From contig QIMA01000150.1 of NCBI GenBank assembly GCA_003233535.1, positions 1 through 16,104 of the forward strand: 16,104 nucleotides of DNA. The letters run 5' to 3'. Below the pieces are notes generated by a model. It was given only the letters and a program-made list of their open reading frames with translations, did not search any database and was not told the DNA's origin. Positions within the stretch are counted from its first letter, which is position 1, and each line of letters opens with the position of its first letter. This document shows positions 1 to 7,911 of this stretch, piece after piece. This stretch comes from Rhodanobacteraceae bacterium. Lineage in GTDB: Bacteria > Pseudomonadota > Gammaproteobacteria > Xanthomonadales > SZUA-5. The position numbers and the translations under genes are program-made.

Positions 1-161
<161 letters not shown>

Positions 162-197
162 CGGCCTAAGCACGCGCTGTCTGAGTTGAAATTCAAA

Positions 198-227
198 AGA
201 AGGCGAGATTTATCTCGCCTTCTCTTT
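198..227 (+). terminator. Intrinsic terminator behind tuf
   Basis: An 11-bp perfect stem (198-208 pairing with 213-223, core GAAGGCGAGA) closes a 4-nt loop and is followed by a short, imperfect T run (CTTT). It lies 36 nt after the tuf stop and should end the upstream str-type transcript. The T run is weak and merges into the -35 box of the next promoter, so termination may be partial. Confidence 0.7.
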
Positions 228-253
228 GACAAACCAAGAAATCCTGCTACTAT
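226..253 (+). promoter_or_regulatory. Sigma-70 type promoter for the S10 gene cluster
   Basis: A perfect -35 box TTGACA (226-231) is separated by 16 nt from TACTAT (248-253), which matches 4 of 6 bases of the -10 consensus. Transcription would start near 260, giving an untranslated leader of about 120 nt before rpsJ. The box begins within the T tract of the tuf terminator. It is the only good promoter seen between tuf and rpsJ. Confidence 0.72.
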
Positions 254-259
254 TACTGG

Positions 260-379
260 CTCGATTGACCTCCCCCACTTAACTCGGTTGGGGTGTAACA
301 ACATTGGCGGTGGGGCGTTAGCTCAAGGATGTGGCGAGTGCGCGAAATGCGCAGCGTTAACACCGCTAGGGAGATAAAC
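260..379 (+). promoter_or_regulatory. Structured 5' leader of the S10 cluster
   Basis: The predicted leader has several inverted repeats. CCCCA (273-277) pairs with TGGGG (289-293). A long-range stem joins GCGGTG (307-312) and CACCGC (361-366). A small hairpin TGCGC-GAAAT-GCGCA spans 339-353. The Shine-Dalgarno AGGGAG (368-373) lies just outside the long-range stem. In E. coli the S10 leader is the site of autogenous control by ribosomal protein L4, acting on both transcription and translation. A similar role here is an inference from position and foldability only; I did not find sequence identity to the E. coli hairpins. Confidence 0.45.
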
Positions 380-694
380 GTGGCAGACCAACAGCGAATT
401 CGCATTCGGCTGAAGGCGTTCGATCATCGTTTGATTGACCGCTCGGCTAGCGAGATTGTGGAAACCGCTAAGCGGACCGGCGCCCAGGTTAGGGGTCCTA
501 TTCCTCTTCCGACCAAGATTGAGCGCTACACCATCCTTGTCTCCCCTCATGTGGACAAGGACGCACGCGACCAGTACGAAACCCGTACTCACAAGCGCGT
601 GTTAGACATCGTTGACCCGAATGATAAGACGGTTGACGCGCTGATGAAGCTCGACCTCGCCGCTGGCGTGGACGTGCAAATCAAGCTTTATTGA
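380..694 (+). CDS. rpsJ: 30S ribosomal protein S10 (uS10)
   Basis: S10 belongs to the head of the 30S subunit. In E. coli it also acts as NusE, pairing with NusB in transcription antitermination. The 104-residue product starts [20 protein letters not shown] and contains the conserved stretches [20 protein letters not shown] and [10 protein letters not shown], very close to the 103-residue E. coli protein. I chose the GTG at 380 because homologous sequence begins exactly there and AGGGAG (368-373) sits 6 nt upstream. In-frame ATGs at 329 and 347 would add residues with no family counterpart and have no usable Shine-Dalgarno. It is the first gene of the cluster and is followed by rplC after 23 nt. 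Confidence 0.96.
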   Translation: MADQQRIRIRLKAFDHRLIDRSASEIVETAKRTGAQVRGPIPLPTKIERYTILVSPHVDKDARDQYETRTHKRVLDIVDPNDKTVDALMKLDLAAGVDVQIKLY

Positions 695-717
695 CGGTTC
701 GGAAGGACGGGGCAGCT

Positions 718-1356
718 ATGGCCATCGGGCTTATTGGGCGCAAGTGCGGCATGACGCGCATCTTCACTGAGGACGGAAATTCCGTGCCAGTGACGGTGAT
801 CGAGGTCGATGCTAATCGCGTTTCCCAGATCAAAAATTCAGAAAATGACGGCTACACGGCCGTACAAGTGGCGTTTGGCAACAAACGCAGCTCGCTCGTT
901 AACAAGCCGCTCGCCGGCCATCTCGCTAAGGCTCAGGCCGGTGCGAGCCGCGGAATGATGGAATTCCGCGTCAGTGAAGGCGAGTTGGCGAGCTTCGAGC
1001 TCGGTGCGAGTCTTACGGCGGATCGATTCGAAGACGGCCAACTGGTCGATGTGACGGGTGTGACCAAGGGCAAGGGTTTTCAGGGCACGATCAAGCGCTA
1101 TAACTTTGCCATGGGCGACGCCACGCACGGGAACTCTCTTGCTCATCGTGCCCCCGGTTCTATCGGTCAGCGTCAGACTCCAGGTCGTGTGTTCAAGGGC
1201 AAGAAAATGGCCGGGCATATGGGTTCAGTGCGACAGACCACGCAGAATCTGCGTGTAGTTCGGGTCGACGTCGAGCGCGGAGTGTTGCTGGTAAGTGGTG
1301 CCGTGCCAGGTGCTACGGGTACTGACGTCGTTGTTCGTCCCGCGGCTAAGGCATAG
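718..1356 (+). CDS. rplC: 50S ribosomal protein L3 (uL3)
   Basis: L3 is an early assembly protein of the 50S subunit whose extended loop reaches toward the peptidyl transferase centre. The product has 212 residues (E. coli 209). It starts [16 protein letters not shown] and carries the loop signature [20 protein letters not shown] at about residues 148-167. Gln153 in QRQTPG corresponds to the E. coli glutamine that PrmB methylates. The start is the ATG at 718; an upstream in-frame start at 691 lies inside rpsJ and would add nine residues absent from the family. GGAAGG (701-706) is the likely ribosome binding site, a little distant at 11 nt. The stop overlaps the Shine-Dalgarno of rplD. Confidence 0.97.
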   Translation: MAIGLIGRKCGMTRIFTEDGNSVPVTVIEVDANRVSQIKNSENDGYTAVQVAFGNKRSSLVNKPLAGHLAKAQAGASRGMMEFRVSEGELASFELGASLTADRFEDGQLVDVTGVTKGKGFQGTIKRYNFAMGDATHGNSLAHRAPGSIGQRQTPGRVFKGKKMAGHMGSVRQTTQNLRVVRVDVERGVLLVSGAVPGATGTDVVVRPAAKA

Positions 1357-1365
1357 GAGCTGACC

Positions 1366-1965
1366 ATGGAATTGCAAATTCAAGGCGGCGGCCAGCTAAC
1401 GGTAGCGGACTCGGTATTCGGTCGCGACTACTCCGAAGGCTTGGTGCATCAAGTAGTCGTTGCTTACCAAGCCGGTGGGCGCGCTGGTACAAAGGCGCAG
1501 AAGACTCGGTCCGAAACGCACGGTACGACCAAGAAGTTTAAGAAGCAGAAAGGTGGTGGTGCCCGTCACGGCGCTTACACCGCGCCTATCTTCATTGGTG
1601 GTGGTGTCACTTTCGCGGCGAAGACTCGCGATCATTCGCAGAAACTCAACCGGAAGATGTATCGCGCAGCAATGCAGACGATCTTGTCCCAGTTGGTACG
1701 TCAAGAGCGTTTGAGCGTCGTTGCAGAGCTGTCGGTCGATGGTCCGAAAACCCAGGATTTTGTTGCGAAGATGGGTGAAATCAGCCTAGATCGTGGTTTG
1801 ATCGTGGCGGATGAAGTGACAGAGAACATGCATTTAGCCTCACGCAACATACGTGGTGTTGACGTCACGGATGTGCATGGACTGAATCCGGTGAGCTTGG
1901 TTGGCGCGAAGAAGGTGGTTATTACTTCTGCGGCGATGAAGCAGATCGAGGAGTGGTTGTCATGA
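1366..1965 (+). CDS. rplD: 50S ribosomal protein L4 (uL4)
   Basis: L4 is a primary 23S rRNA binder whose extended loop lines the peptide exit tunnel; in E. coli it also represses the S10 operon. The product has 199 residues (E. coli 201). Conserved segments are [31 protein letters not shown] and [20 protein letters not shown]. The tunnel loop reads [14 protein letters not shown] (residues 61-74), one residue shorter than E. coli QKGTGRARSGSIKSP and less arginine-rich. I recall the same form in Xanthomonas. AGGAG at 1355-1359, overlapping the rplC stop codon, gives 6-nt spacing to the ATG. The last 4 nt overlap rplW. Confidence 0.96.
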   Translation: MELQIQGGGQLTVADSVFGRDYSEGLVHQVVVAYQAGGRAGTKAQKTRSETHGTTKKFKKQKGGGARHGAYTAPIFIGGGVTFAAKTRDHSQKLNRKMYRAAMQTILSQLVRQERLSVVAELSVDGPKTQDFVAKMGEISLDRGLIVADEVTENMHLASRNIRGVDVTDVHGLNPVSLVGAKKVVITSAAMKQIEEWLS

Positions 1966-2255
1966 GTACGGAACGTTTACTGCAGGTAGTGCGCGCGCCG
2001 CACGCCTCGGAAAAGGCCGCTACGGTTCAGGCCAATCACAATCAGTATGTTTTTAAGGTGTCTATGGACGCGACTAAGGCCGAGATTAAATCGGCAGTAG
2101 AAGATCTGTTCAAGGTAAAAGTGGAAGGTGTGCAGGTGCTTACTGTTAAGGGTAAGGCCAAGGCTTTCCGTGGCCGAATGGGTCGCCGCTCCAATTGGCG
2201 CAAGGCTTACGTGACGCTGGTGGCTGGAAACACCATCAGCTTCGGCGAAGGTTGA
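1962..2255 (+). CDS. rplW: 50S ribosomal protein L23 (uL23)
   Basis: L23 sits at the exit of the peptide tunnel and is the docking point for trigger factor and SRP. The 97-residue product starts [20 protein letters not shown]; Glu17 in the SEK motif corresponds to the trigger-factor contact Glu18 in E. coli. The C-terminal part has [18 protein letters not shown]. The chosen ATG (1962) forms an ATGA overlap with the rplD stop and has GAGGAG (1948-1953) 8 nt upstream. A GTG at 1953 in the same frame would overlap that Shine-Dalgarno and add MVV, so it is less likely. Confidence 0.96.
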   Translation: MSTERLLQVVRAPHASEKAATVQANHNQYVFKVSMDATKAEIKSAVEDLFKVKVEGVQVLTVKGKAKAFRGRMGRRSNWRKAYVTLVAGNTISFGEG

Positions 2256-2268
2256 GGAGAGATAGCTC

Positions 2269-3096
2269 ATGCCAGTAATCAAGGTTAAGCCTACCTCCCC
2301 GGGTCGCCGAGGTTTAGTTAAGGTCGTTCATCCGCACTTGCATAAAGGCAAGCCGGTTGACGCTCTAACCGAGCACAAAAGCAACTCTGGTGGACGTAAT
2401 AATAACGGTCGTATCACCACGCGTCATCGCGGTGGTGGTAGTCGAAACCACTATCGTATTGTCGATTTTAAGCGCAATAAGGACGGGGTTCCGTGCAAAG
2501 TAGAGCGGATCGAATACGATCCGAACCGCACGGCACATATCGCACTGGTTTTGTATGCCGATGGCGAACGTCGTTACATCATCGCGGCGAAGGGATTGCG
2601 TGCCGGTGACGAGTTAATGTCCGGACGCGAGGCCCCGATTCGCGCTGGCAATTGCTTGCCGTTGCGCAACATTCCGGTAGGTACGCAAATTAGCTGCGTT
2701 GAGATGCGTCCCGGCAAGGGTGCGCAAATTGCGCGCAGTGCCGGTGCATCAGCACAGTTGGTCGCTCGTGAAGGTGCTTACGCGACTTTGCGTTTACGCT
2801 CCGGCGAGATGCGCAAAGTGCCTGGGGATTGTCGAGCAACCGTCGGTGACGTGAGCAATGGCGAGCATAGCCTTCGGAGACTGGGTAAGGCTGGTGCAAC
2901 GCGTTGGCGCGGGATTCGTCCCACCGTGCGCGGTGTGGTTATGAATCCGGTCGACCATCCGCACGGCGGTGGTGAAGGCAAATCCGGGCAGGGTAATCCA
3001 CATCCGGTTTCGCCGTGGGGCGTTCCCACAAAGGGTTACAAGACGCGCAAGAACAAGCGCACCGAGCGCTTCATTGTGCGCCGCAGCAAGAGCTGA
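2269..3096 (+). CDS. rplB: 50S ribosomal protein L2 (uL2)
   Basis: L2 is a large, highly basic 23S rRNA binder needed for subunit association and for peptidyl transferase activity. The product has 275 residues (E. coli 273). It shows the N-terminal [16 protein letters not shown], the RNA-binding OB/SH3-like core around [20 protein letters not shown], and the C-terminal signature [14 protein letters not shown] starting at residue 225. His230 corresponds to E. coli His229, implicated in peptidyl transferase function. The ribosome binding site GAGGAGA (2254-2260) overlaps the rplW stop. The next gene, rpsS, begins 18 nt after the stop. Confidence 0.98.
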   Translation: MPVIKVKPTSPGRRGLVKVVHPHLHKGKPVDALTEHKSNSGGRNNNGRITTRHRGGGSRNHYRIVDFKRNKDGVPCKVERIEYDPNRTAHIALVLYADGERRYIIAAKGLRAGDELMSGREAPIRAGNCLPLRNIPVGTQISCVEMRPGKGAQIARSAGASAQLVAREGAYATLRLRSGEMRKVPGDCRATVGDVSNGEHSLRRLGKAGATRWRGIRPTVRGVVMNPVDHPHGGGEGKSGQGNPHPVSPWGVPTKGYKTRKNKRTERFIVRRSKS

Positions 3097-3114
3097 TCAG
3101 GAGTTTGTTGAGCC

Positions 3115-3393
3115 ATGCCTCGTTCGCTTAGAAAAGGTCCATTTGTCGATCTCCACTTGGTCAAGAAAGTGGAAGCGACTACAGCATCAGGAAGCAAACG
3201 GCCGATCAAGACTTGGTCGCGTCGCTCGATGGTTATTCCCGACATGGTCGGTCTGACTATTGCTGTGCACAACGGTCGTCAGCATGTGCCGGTTCTCATT
3301 AACGAGAACATGGTGGGTCACAAGTTGGGTGAATTCGCCCCGACGCGTACCTTCCGCGGTCACATTGCCGATAGAAAAGCCGGTAGGAAGTAG
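3115..3393 (+). CDS. rpsS: 30S ribosomal protein S19 (uS19)
   Basis: S19 is a 30S head protein that pairs with S13 near the A-site tRNA and intersubunit bridges. The 92-residue product (same length as E. coli) starts [20 protein letters not shown] and carries [18 protein letters not shown] and the C-terminal signature [21 protein letters not shown] (3099-3103) precedes the ATG by 11 nt, rather far but the only candidate. It lies between rplB and rplV, as in the standard S10 order. Confidence 0.97.
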   Translation: MPRSLRKGPFVDLHLVKKVEATTASGSKRPIKTWSRRSMVIPDMVGLTIAVHNGRQHVPVLINENMVGHKLGEFAPTRTFRGHIADRKAGRK

Positions 3394-3404
3394 GGGAGAT
3401 GACG

Positions 3405-3749
3405 ATGGAAGCGCGAGCAATACACCGCGGAGCACGCATCTCCCCACAGAAGGCCCGTCTGGTTGCTGACCAGGTGCGCGGAATGCAGGTTGGTAAAGCT
3501 GCAGATCTGCTGCATTTCAGCCCCAAGAAGGCGGCCCATCTGATCCGTAAGGTCCTGCTGTCAGCCGTGTCGAACGCCGAGAGTAATCTCGGTGCCGACG
3601 TGGATGAGTTGAAAGTAGCCACCGTCTTTGTTGACGAGGGTCCGCGTCTGAAGCGTATGAGAGCCCGAGCGAAAGGTCGTGGCAACCGTATCGTTAAGCG
3701 CACCGCACACATCACCGTGGTGGTGGGCGACACCACTGGGCAGAGCTGA
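3405..3749 (+). CDS. rplV: 50S ribosomal protein L22 (uL22)
   Basis: L22 binds all six 23S rRNA domains, and its beta hairpin narrows the exit tunnel together with L4. The 114-residue product starts [20 protein letters not shown]; the hairpin region is [20 protein letters not shown], followed by [12 protein letters not shown]. Two in-frame ATGs are adjacent. The one at 3399 directly abuts the Shine-Dalgarno AGGGGAG (3392-3398), so the one at 3405, with 6-nt spacing and matching family starts, is preferred. The tail is about four residues longer than in E. coli. rpsC follows after 9 nt. Confidence 0.95.
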   Translation: MEARAIHRGARISPQKARLVADQVRGMQVGKAADLLHFSPKKAAHLIRKVLLSAVSNAESNLGADVDELKVATVFVDEGPRLKRMRARAKGRGNRIVKRTAHITVVVGDTTGQS

Positions 3750-3758
3750 GGAAGGATC

Positions 3759-4442
3759 ATGGGTCATAAAGTCAATCCAATCGGCTTCCGCCTCGGTATT
3801 TCCCGTGACTGGAATTCCAAGTGGTACGCCGGCAAGAAAGAATTTCCGGGATATTTGGCCGCGGACCTGAAGGTTCGTGAGTTCTTGAGAAAGAAGCTCA
3901 GCCAAGCCGGTATCAGCCGCATTCTGATTGAGCGTCCAGCCAAGACGGCACGAATCACTATTCACTCGGCGCGACCGGGCGTGGTGATTGGCAAGAAGGG
4001 TGAGGATATCGAGAAGCTGCGTAAGAGTGTCTCCGATCTGATGGGCGTTCCGACGCACATTAACGTCGCTGAGATTCGCAAGCCCGAACTCGATGCTCTG
4101 CTCGTTGCCGAGAGTATCTGTCAGCAGCTTGAACGCCGGATCATGTTCCGGCGCGCCATGAAGCGCTCGGTCGGTAATGCGATGCGTTTGGGTGCTCAGG
4201 GAATCAAGATCAACGTCGGTGGCCGTTTGAACGGCGCTGAAATCGCTCGTAGCGAGTGGTACCGCGAAGGTCGTGTTCCGTTGCACACGCTGCGTGCGGA
4301 CGTCGATTACGGATTCGCGGAAGCGAAAACGACGTACGGAATCATCGGAGTGAAGGTGTGGATCTATAAGGGCGAGATATTCGACCTTTACGCACCGACG
4401 GCAGACAACAAGGGCGAGCGCGATCGCGCTCCGGCTAAGTAG
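3759..4442 (+). CDS. rpsC: 30S ribosomal protein S3 (uS3)
   Basis: S3 forms part of the mRNA entry channel of the 30S subunit and, with S4 and S5, gives the ribosome its mRNA helicase activity. The product has 227 residues (E. coli 233). It starts [21 protein letters not shown] type II KH RNA-binding domain holds [14 protein letters not shown] with the GKKG loop at residues 78-81. Arg131, Arg132 and Lys135 (FRRAMKR) match the residues assigned to helicase function in E. coli. GAGGA (3748-3752) overlapping the rplV stop is the ribosome binding site. rplP begins 9 nt downstream. Confidence 0.98.
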   Translation: MGHKVNPIGFRLGISRDWNSKWYAGKKEFPGYLAADLKVREFLRKKLSQAGISRILIERPAKTARITIHSARPGVVIGKKGEDIEKLRKSVSDLMGVPTHINVAEIRKPELDALLVAESICQQLERRIMFRRAMKRSVGNAMRLGAQGIKINVGGRLNGAEIARSEWYREGRVPLHTLRADVDYGFAEAKTTYGIIGVKVWIYKGEIFDLYAPTADNKGERDRAPAK

Positions 4443-4451
4443 GAGACGACG

Positions 4452-4865
4452 ATGCTGCAGCCCAGCCGCACTAAATATAGAAAGCAGATGAAGGGGCGCA
4501 ACCGTGGACTAGCGCAGGTTGCGAATGAAGTGAGCTTTGGCCAGTTTGGCCTCAAAGCTACCGAGCACGGTCAGATTACAGCGCGTCAGATTGAGGCGGC
4601 TCGCCGCACCATTTCTCGCTACGTCCGCCGTGGCGGTAAGCTTTGGATCCGGGTGTTCCCCGATAAGCCGATTACCAAAAAGCCGATTGAAGTTCGAATG
4701 GGTAAAGGTAAAGGCTCGGTCGAATACTGGGTAGCTCCAATTCAGCCTGGCCGGATGCTTTACGAGATCGAAGGCGTTACGGAAGACGTGGCTCGTGAAG
4801 CTTTTAAGCTCGCGTCCGCCAAATTGAGTGTTAAATCCATCTTTGTGACCCGGTCGGTGCTGTGA
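4452..4865 (+). CDS. rplP: 50S ribosomal protein L16 (uL16)
   Basis: L16 is a late-assembly 50S protein that organises the A-site and the elbow-contact region of tRNA. The product has 137 residues (E. coli 136) and starts [20 protein letters not shown]. Conserved regions include [20 protein letters not shown] and [20 protein letters not shown]. Arg82 in VRMGKGKG corresponds to E. coli Arg81, the residue hydroxylated by the oxygenase YcfD/RoxA. AGGAG (4441-4445) overlaps the rpsC stop with 6-nt spacing. The TGA stop shares its final A with the rpmC start, so translation is probably coupled. Confidence 0.97.
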   Translation: MLQPSRTKYRKQMKGRNRGLAQVANEVSFGQFGLKATEHGQITARQIEAARRTISRYVRRGGKLWIRVFPDKPITKKPIEVRMGKGKGSVEYWVAPIQPGRMLYEIEGVTEDVAREAFKLASAKLSVKSIFVTRSVL

Positions 4866-5065
4866 TGCATGCTAACGAATTACGAACGAAGTCAATAAGT
4901 GAGCTCGAAGCCCAGCTAGTGGAGCTTCGCCGCGAACAATTCAACATGCGCATGCAGCGCGCGATGGGGCAGTTCACCCAAACCCATCAAGTTAAGCGTG
5001 TGCGCCGCGATGTCGCGCGGGTCAAGACAGTACTGGGTGATATGAATCGGAAGAACGAAGCATGA
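4865..5065 (+). CDS. rpmC: 50S ribosomal protein L29 (uL29)
   Basis: L29 is a small two-helix protein beside L23 at the tunnel exit, part of the docking platform for chaperones. The 66-residue product starts [20 protein letters not shown], aligned with E. coli MKAKELREKS, and ends in the helix [16 protein letters not shown]. The ATG at 4865 overlaps the rplP stop by one base (TGATG). A GTG at 4862 is the alternative and would add one Met. There is no clear Shine-Dalgarno in the preceding 15 nt, which suggests dependence on translational coupling from rplP. The end overlaps rpsQ by 4 nt. Confidence 0.94.
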   Translation: MHANELRTKSISELEAQLVELRREQFNMRMQRAMGQFTQTHQVKRVRRDVARVKTVLGDMNRKNEA

Positions 5066-5337
5066 GCGAGCAGCAGATTCAACCCCGCTCGCTGACCGGG
5101 CGCGTGATCAGCGACAAGATGCAGAAGACCGTGACGGTCCTGATCGAGCGACAGGTTCAGCATGCGGTGTACGGTAAGTACCTGCGCCGCTCCACCAAGT
5201 TGATGGCGCATGACGAGGCGGGCAACGCGAAGACGGGCGACACGGTGCGTATCGTGCCTTGCCGTCCGATGAGCAAGAACAAGGCCTGGCAAGTGGCTGA
5301 AGTCGTCACTGCTGCCGTGCACGTCGAAGGGAGCTAA
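5062..5337 (+). CDS. rpsQ: 30S ribosomal protein S17 (uS17)
   Basis: S17 is an OB-fold primary binder of the 16S rRNA 5' domain. The 91-residue product contains [36 protein letters not shown] and [20 protein letters not shown], all standard for the family; E. coli has 84 residues, and the extra ones are at the two ends. The ATG overlaps the rpmC stop (ATGA), with GGAAG (5049-5053) 8 nt upstream. In E. coli this gene closes the S10 operon, but here the next gene begins only 3 nt after the stop. Confidence 0.97.
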   Translation: MSEQQIQPRSLTGRVISDKMQKTVTVLIERQVQHAVYGKYLRRSTKLMAHDEAGNAKTGDTVRIVPCRPMSKNKAWQVAEVVTAAVHVEGS

Positions 5338-5340
5338 GCC

Positions 5341-5709
5341 ATGATTCAGATGCAAAGCATGTTGATGGCCGCCGATAATAGCGGCGCTAAGAATGTCATG
5401 TGCATCAAGGTGCTCGGCGGTTCCAAGCGGCGCTATGCGCACATCGGCGACATCATCAAGGTGACTGTCAAAGATGCGATCCCGCGCGGCAAGGTGAAGA
5501 AGGGCGAAGTCTATGACGCCGTGGTAGTTCGCACTCGTAAGGGTGTGCGCCGTCCGGATGGTTCATTGATTCGTTTCGATGGCAACGCCGCGGTACTGCT
5601 TAATAACAAGCTCGAGCCCATCGGTACTCGAATCTTCGGGCCGGTGACCCGCGAGCTGCGTAGCGAGCGATTCATGAAGATCGTTTCGTTGGCTCCGGAA
5701 GTGCTCTAA
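5341..5709 (+). CDS. rplN: 50S ribosomal protein L14 (uL14)
   Basis: L14 lies at the subunit interface, contacts 16S helix 14 and is the binding site of the silencing factor RsfS. The 122-residue product (E. coli 123) starts [20 protein letters not shown] and has [33 protein letters not shown] and the end [26 protein letters not shown] (5327-5333), inside the last codons of rpsQ, is placed 7 nt before the ATG. In E. coli this is the first gene of the spc operon with its own promoter; the 3-nt gap here leaves no such intergenic promoter. Confidence 0.98.
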   Translation: MIQMQSMLMAADNSGAKNVMCIKVLGGSKRRYAHIGDIIKVTVKDAIPRGKVKKGEVYDAVVVRTRKGVRRPDGSLIRFDGNAAVLLNNKLEPIGTRIFGPVTRELRSERFMKIVSLAPEVL

Positions 5710-5719
5710 GGGGGCGTCG

Positions 5720-6037
5720 ATGAATAAGATTCGTAAAGGTGATGACGTGATTGTCCTCACCGGAAAGTGCAAAGGCCAACGCGGAAGCGTGCTGCGTATG
5801 TCTGGTGAAGATCGCGTTTACGTCGAGAACGTAAACATGATCAAGCGTCACACCAAGGCTGATCCGAACCGTAACCAACCGGGCGGAATCGTAGAGCGCG
5901 AAGCGCCTCTGCATATTTCTAACGTGGCGCTGTACAACAGCGCGGCGAAGAAGGGTGACCGAGTGGGCTTCAAGTTGCTTGAGGACGGCCGCAAGGTTCG
6001 AGTTTTCCGTTCCACTGGTGAAGTGGTGGACGCTTAA
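5720..6037 (+). CDS. rplX: 50S ribosomal protein L24 (uL24)
   Basis: L24 is a 50S assembly initiator near the tunnel exit. The 105-residue product has the KOW motif at its N-terminus, [20 protein letters not shown] (residues 4-23), then [14 protein letters not shown] and [14 protein letters not shown]. Length matches the family (E. coli 104). AAGGGGG (5708-5714), overlapping the rplN stop, gives 5-nt spacing to the ATG. rplE follows after 14 nt. Confidence 0.97.
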   Translation: MNKIRKGDDVIVLTGKCKGQRGSVLRMSGEDRVYVENVNMIKRHTKADPNRNQPGGIVEREAPLHISNVALYNSAAKKGDRVGFKLLEDGRKVRVFRSTGEVVDA

Positions 6038-6051
6038 AGGGTATGACGGCG

Positions 6052-6591
6052 ATGGCTCGCTTGCAGGATTTTTACCGTGACACCGTGGTTCCGCAGTTGA
6101 CTGAAAAGTTCAGCTACGCAAACCCAATGATGGTGCCGCGTCTTACCAAGGTCACGCTTAATATGGGCGTTGGTGAGGCTGCTGGCAACAAGAAAATACT
6201 TGAGAATGCGCTTGAGGAAATGACCCTTATTGCGGGACAGAAGCCTGTTTCAACTAAGGCTCGATTGTCAGTCGCATCTTTCAAGATTCGTGATGGTTAT
6301 CCGATCGGCTGCAAGGTTACTTTGCGGCGTGTGAAGATGTACGAATTCATGGATCGTTTGATTAGCGTCTCCCTGCCTCGAGTCCGCGATTTTCGCGGCC
6401 TGAGCGCAAAGTCCTTTGATGGGCGGGGCAACTACAATTTTGGTGTACGTGAGCAGATCATTTTCCCCGAGATCGAGTTTGATCAGGTGGATGCGATGCG
6501 TGGCATGGACATCTGTATAGGCAGCACTGCCAAGACCGATGCAGAAGCGGAAGCGCTGTTGATGGCCTTTGGTTTCCCGCTGCGTCACTGA
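6052..6591 (+). CDS. rplE: 50S ribosomal protein L5 (uL5)
   Basis: L5 binds 5S rRNA with L18 and contacts P-site tRNA and S13 (bridge B1b). With the ATG at 6052 the product is 179 residues, the E. coli length, starting [20 protein letters not shown]. It includes [50 protein letters not shown] and [15 protein letters not shown]. An ATG at 6043 is in frame, but the Shine-Dalgarno-like AAAGGG (6036-6041) is only 1 nt from it, against 10 nt from the chosen start. In E. coli this junction is the S8 repression site for the spc operon; I could not identify an equivalent by eye. Confidence 0.95.
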   Translation: MARLQDFYRDTVVPQLTEKFSYANPMMVPRLTKVTLNMGVGEAAGNKKILENALEEMTLIAGQKPVSTKARLSVASFKIRDGYPIGCKVTLRRVKMYEFMDRLISVSLPRVRDFRGLSAKSFDGRGNYNFGVREQIIFPEIEFDQVDAMRGMDICIGSTAKTDAEAEALLMAFGFPLRH

Positions 6592-6621
6592 TAGAACGCG
6601 AACTGACGAGGAAGATTAGTC

Positions 6622-6924
6622 ATGGCAAAGACCTCCATGGTCCTGCGCGATGTAAAGCGCGCTAAGCTCGTTAAGCGCTACGCCGCCAAGCGGACAGAGC
6701 TGAAGAAGATCATCAAGAGCTCCACCGATTACGAAGAGCGGGTTGCCGCGCAAGAAGCGCTGCAAAAGCTTCCGCGTGACGCAAGCCCATCCAGAGTGCG
6801 TACGCGTTGTATCCTGTCCGGGCGGCCTCGGGCTGTCTACAAGAAATTTGGATTGGGTCGGAACATGCTGCGTGAAGCCACCATGCGTGGCGACGTTCCC
6901 GGGTTGCGTAAAGCAAGCTGGTAA
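6622..6924 (+). CDS. rpsN: 30S ribosomal protein S14 (uS14), zinc-free type
   Basis: S14 is a 30S head protein near the decoding region. The product has 100 residues, the length of the long, zinc-independent form (E. coli 101). It starts [20 protein letters not shown] and ends [16 protein letters not shown]. The segment [11 protein letters not shown] has a single Cys (residue 63), so the four-Cys zinc site of the short form is absent. GAGGAA (6608-6613) lies 8 nt before the ATG. The 30-nt spacer after rplE is relatively long for this cluster but I see nothing special in it. Confidence 0.97.
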   Translation: MAKTSMVLRDVKRAKLVKRYAAKRTELKKIIKSSTDYEERVAAQEALQKLPRDASPSRVRTRCILSGRPRAVYKKFGLGRNMLREATMRGDVPGLRKASW

Positions 6925-6947
6925 GTATCGGATTAGGAGTTAGTGCA

Positions 6948-7346
6948 ATGAGTATGAGTGATCCGATCGCGGACCTGTTGACCCGCATCCGTAACGCCCA
7001 GGCGATGAGCAAGCCCACCGTGAGCATGCCTGCGTCGAAGATGAAGATGGCTGTCGCCGGCGTGTTAAAGGCTGAGGGTTACATCGAAGACGTCGCTAGC
7101 GCCGAAATAGGCAGCAACAAGAGCACCATGGAAGTGAAGCTTAAATACTTCCAGGGCAAGCCAGTGATCGAACGTCTGCAACGTGTTAGCCGACCTGGCT
7201 TGCGCCGTTACCGCGGCGTTGGTGATCTACCAACCGTCCTCGGCGGTTTGGGCATCGCTATCGTCACCACGTCCAGTGGCGTGATGACTGACAAGCAGGC
7301 ACGAGCGGCCGGTATCGGCGGCGAAGTCGTTTGTATCGTCGCTTAA
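6948..7346 (+). CDS. rpsH: 30S ribosomal protein S8 (uS8)
   Basis: S8 is a primary 16S rRNA binder in the central domain and, in E. coli, the translational repressor of the spc operon. The 132-residue product starts [20 protein letters not shown] and shows the C-terminal signature [20 protein letters not shown] followed by [18 protein letters not shown] (6935-6939) precedes the ATG by 8 nt. An in-frame ATG two codons on would drop the conserved MS and is too far from the Shine-Dalgarno. rplF follows after 12 nt. Confidence 0.97.
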   Translation: MSMSDPIADLLTRIRNAQAMSKPTVSMPASKMKMAVAGVLKAEGYIEDVASAEIGSNKSTMEVKLKYFQGKPVIERLQRVSRPGLRRYRGVGDLPTVLGGLGIAIVTTSSGVMTDKQARAAGIGGEVVCIVA

Positions 7347-7358
7347 GGGGAGTGGATT

Positions 7359-7886
7359 ATGTCTAGAGTAGCTAAAGCTCCCGTAACTCTGCCCAAAGGG
7401 GTAGAAGTAAAGATTGGCGACAGCCATATCGAGGTCAAGGGACCGAAGGGTACCTTGAGCGTTCCGCGAGCCGCTTCCATCGGTGTGGAACTGGTCGATG
7501 GCAAGGTGCAGATCCAGCTCGAAGAAACGACCAACACCGCTATGGCGGGAACCATGCGCGCATTGATCGCCAATACGGTGGTCGGCGTTAGCGAAGGGTT
7601 TGAGCGCAAGCTGGAGTTGGTTGGCGTAGGTTATCGTGCGTCGGTGCAGGGTCGAGAGCTGAACCTGTCGCTGGGTAAGTCGCATCCAACCGTATTCACT
7701 GCCCCGGAAGGGATTAGCATTGAAACGCCCTCTCAGACGGAAGTACTGATCAAGGGTTCGGACAAGCAGCTGGTCGGCCAAGTAGCCGCCAAGGTGCGCA
7801 GCTTCCGTCCGCCAGAGCCCTACAAGGGCAAGGGTGTGCGCTATAGCGGCGAGAGGATTCAACTGAAGGAAGCGAAGAAGGCCTAA
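7359..7886 (+). CDS. rplF: 50S ribosomal protein L6 (uL6)
   Basis: L6 is built of two similar domains and supports the factor-binding region near the sarcin-ricin loop. The 175-residue product (E. coli 177) starts [20 protein letters not shown]. It contains [20 protein letters not shown] and the C-terminal signature [23 protein letters not shown] (7346-7352) overlaps the rpsH stop with 6-nt spacing. The TAA stop (7884-7886) lies in the loop of a small GGCC-TAA-GGCC repeat. Confidence 0.97.
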   Translation: MSRVAKAPVTLPKGVEVKIGDSHIEVKGPKGTLSVPRAASIGVELVDGKVQIQLEETTNTAMAGTMRALIANTVVGVSEGFERKLELVGVGYRASVQGRELNLSLGKSHPTVFTAPEGISIETPSQTEVLIKGSDKQLVGQVAAKVRSFRPPEPYKGKGVRYSGERIQLKEAKKA

Positions 7887-7911
7887 GGCCTCTTAGCTGC
7901 GGAGAGCAGAA

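Noticed and set aside
186..196. TTGAAATTCAA palindrome before the tuf terminator
   Set aside because: A/T-rich 5-bp arms with a one-base centre are expected often by chance, and it is adjacent to a better explained hairpin.
186..377. Small open frame (63 codons) between tuf and rpsJ
   Set aside because: It covers the tuf terminator and the S10 promoter, has no good ribosome binding site and its product resembles nothing.
329..379. N-terminal extension of S10 from ATG 329 or 347
   Set aside because: ATG 329 directly abuts AAGG and ATG 347 lies in a hairpin. Neither extension resembles S10, whose similarity begins at GTG 380.
3561..4286. 241-codon minus-strand frame opposite rplV/rpsC
   Set aside because: It is the antisense shadow of conserved ribosomal genes. 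Its product shows no recognisable domain.
6036..6060. S8 repression site at the rplX/rplE junction
   Set aside because: The E. coli site is known here, but I could not recognise an S8-type helix in this sequence by eye.
7227..7862. 211-codon minus-strand frame opposite rpsH/rplF
   Set aside because: It lies wholly antisense to conserved genes, with no ribosome binding site or family resemblance.
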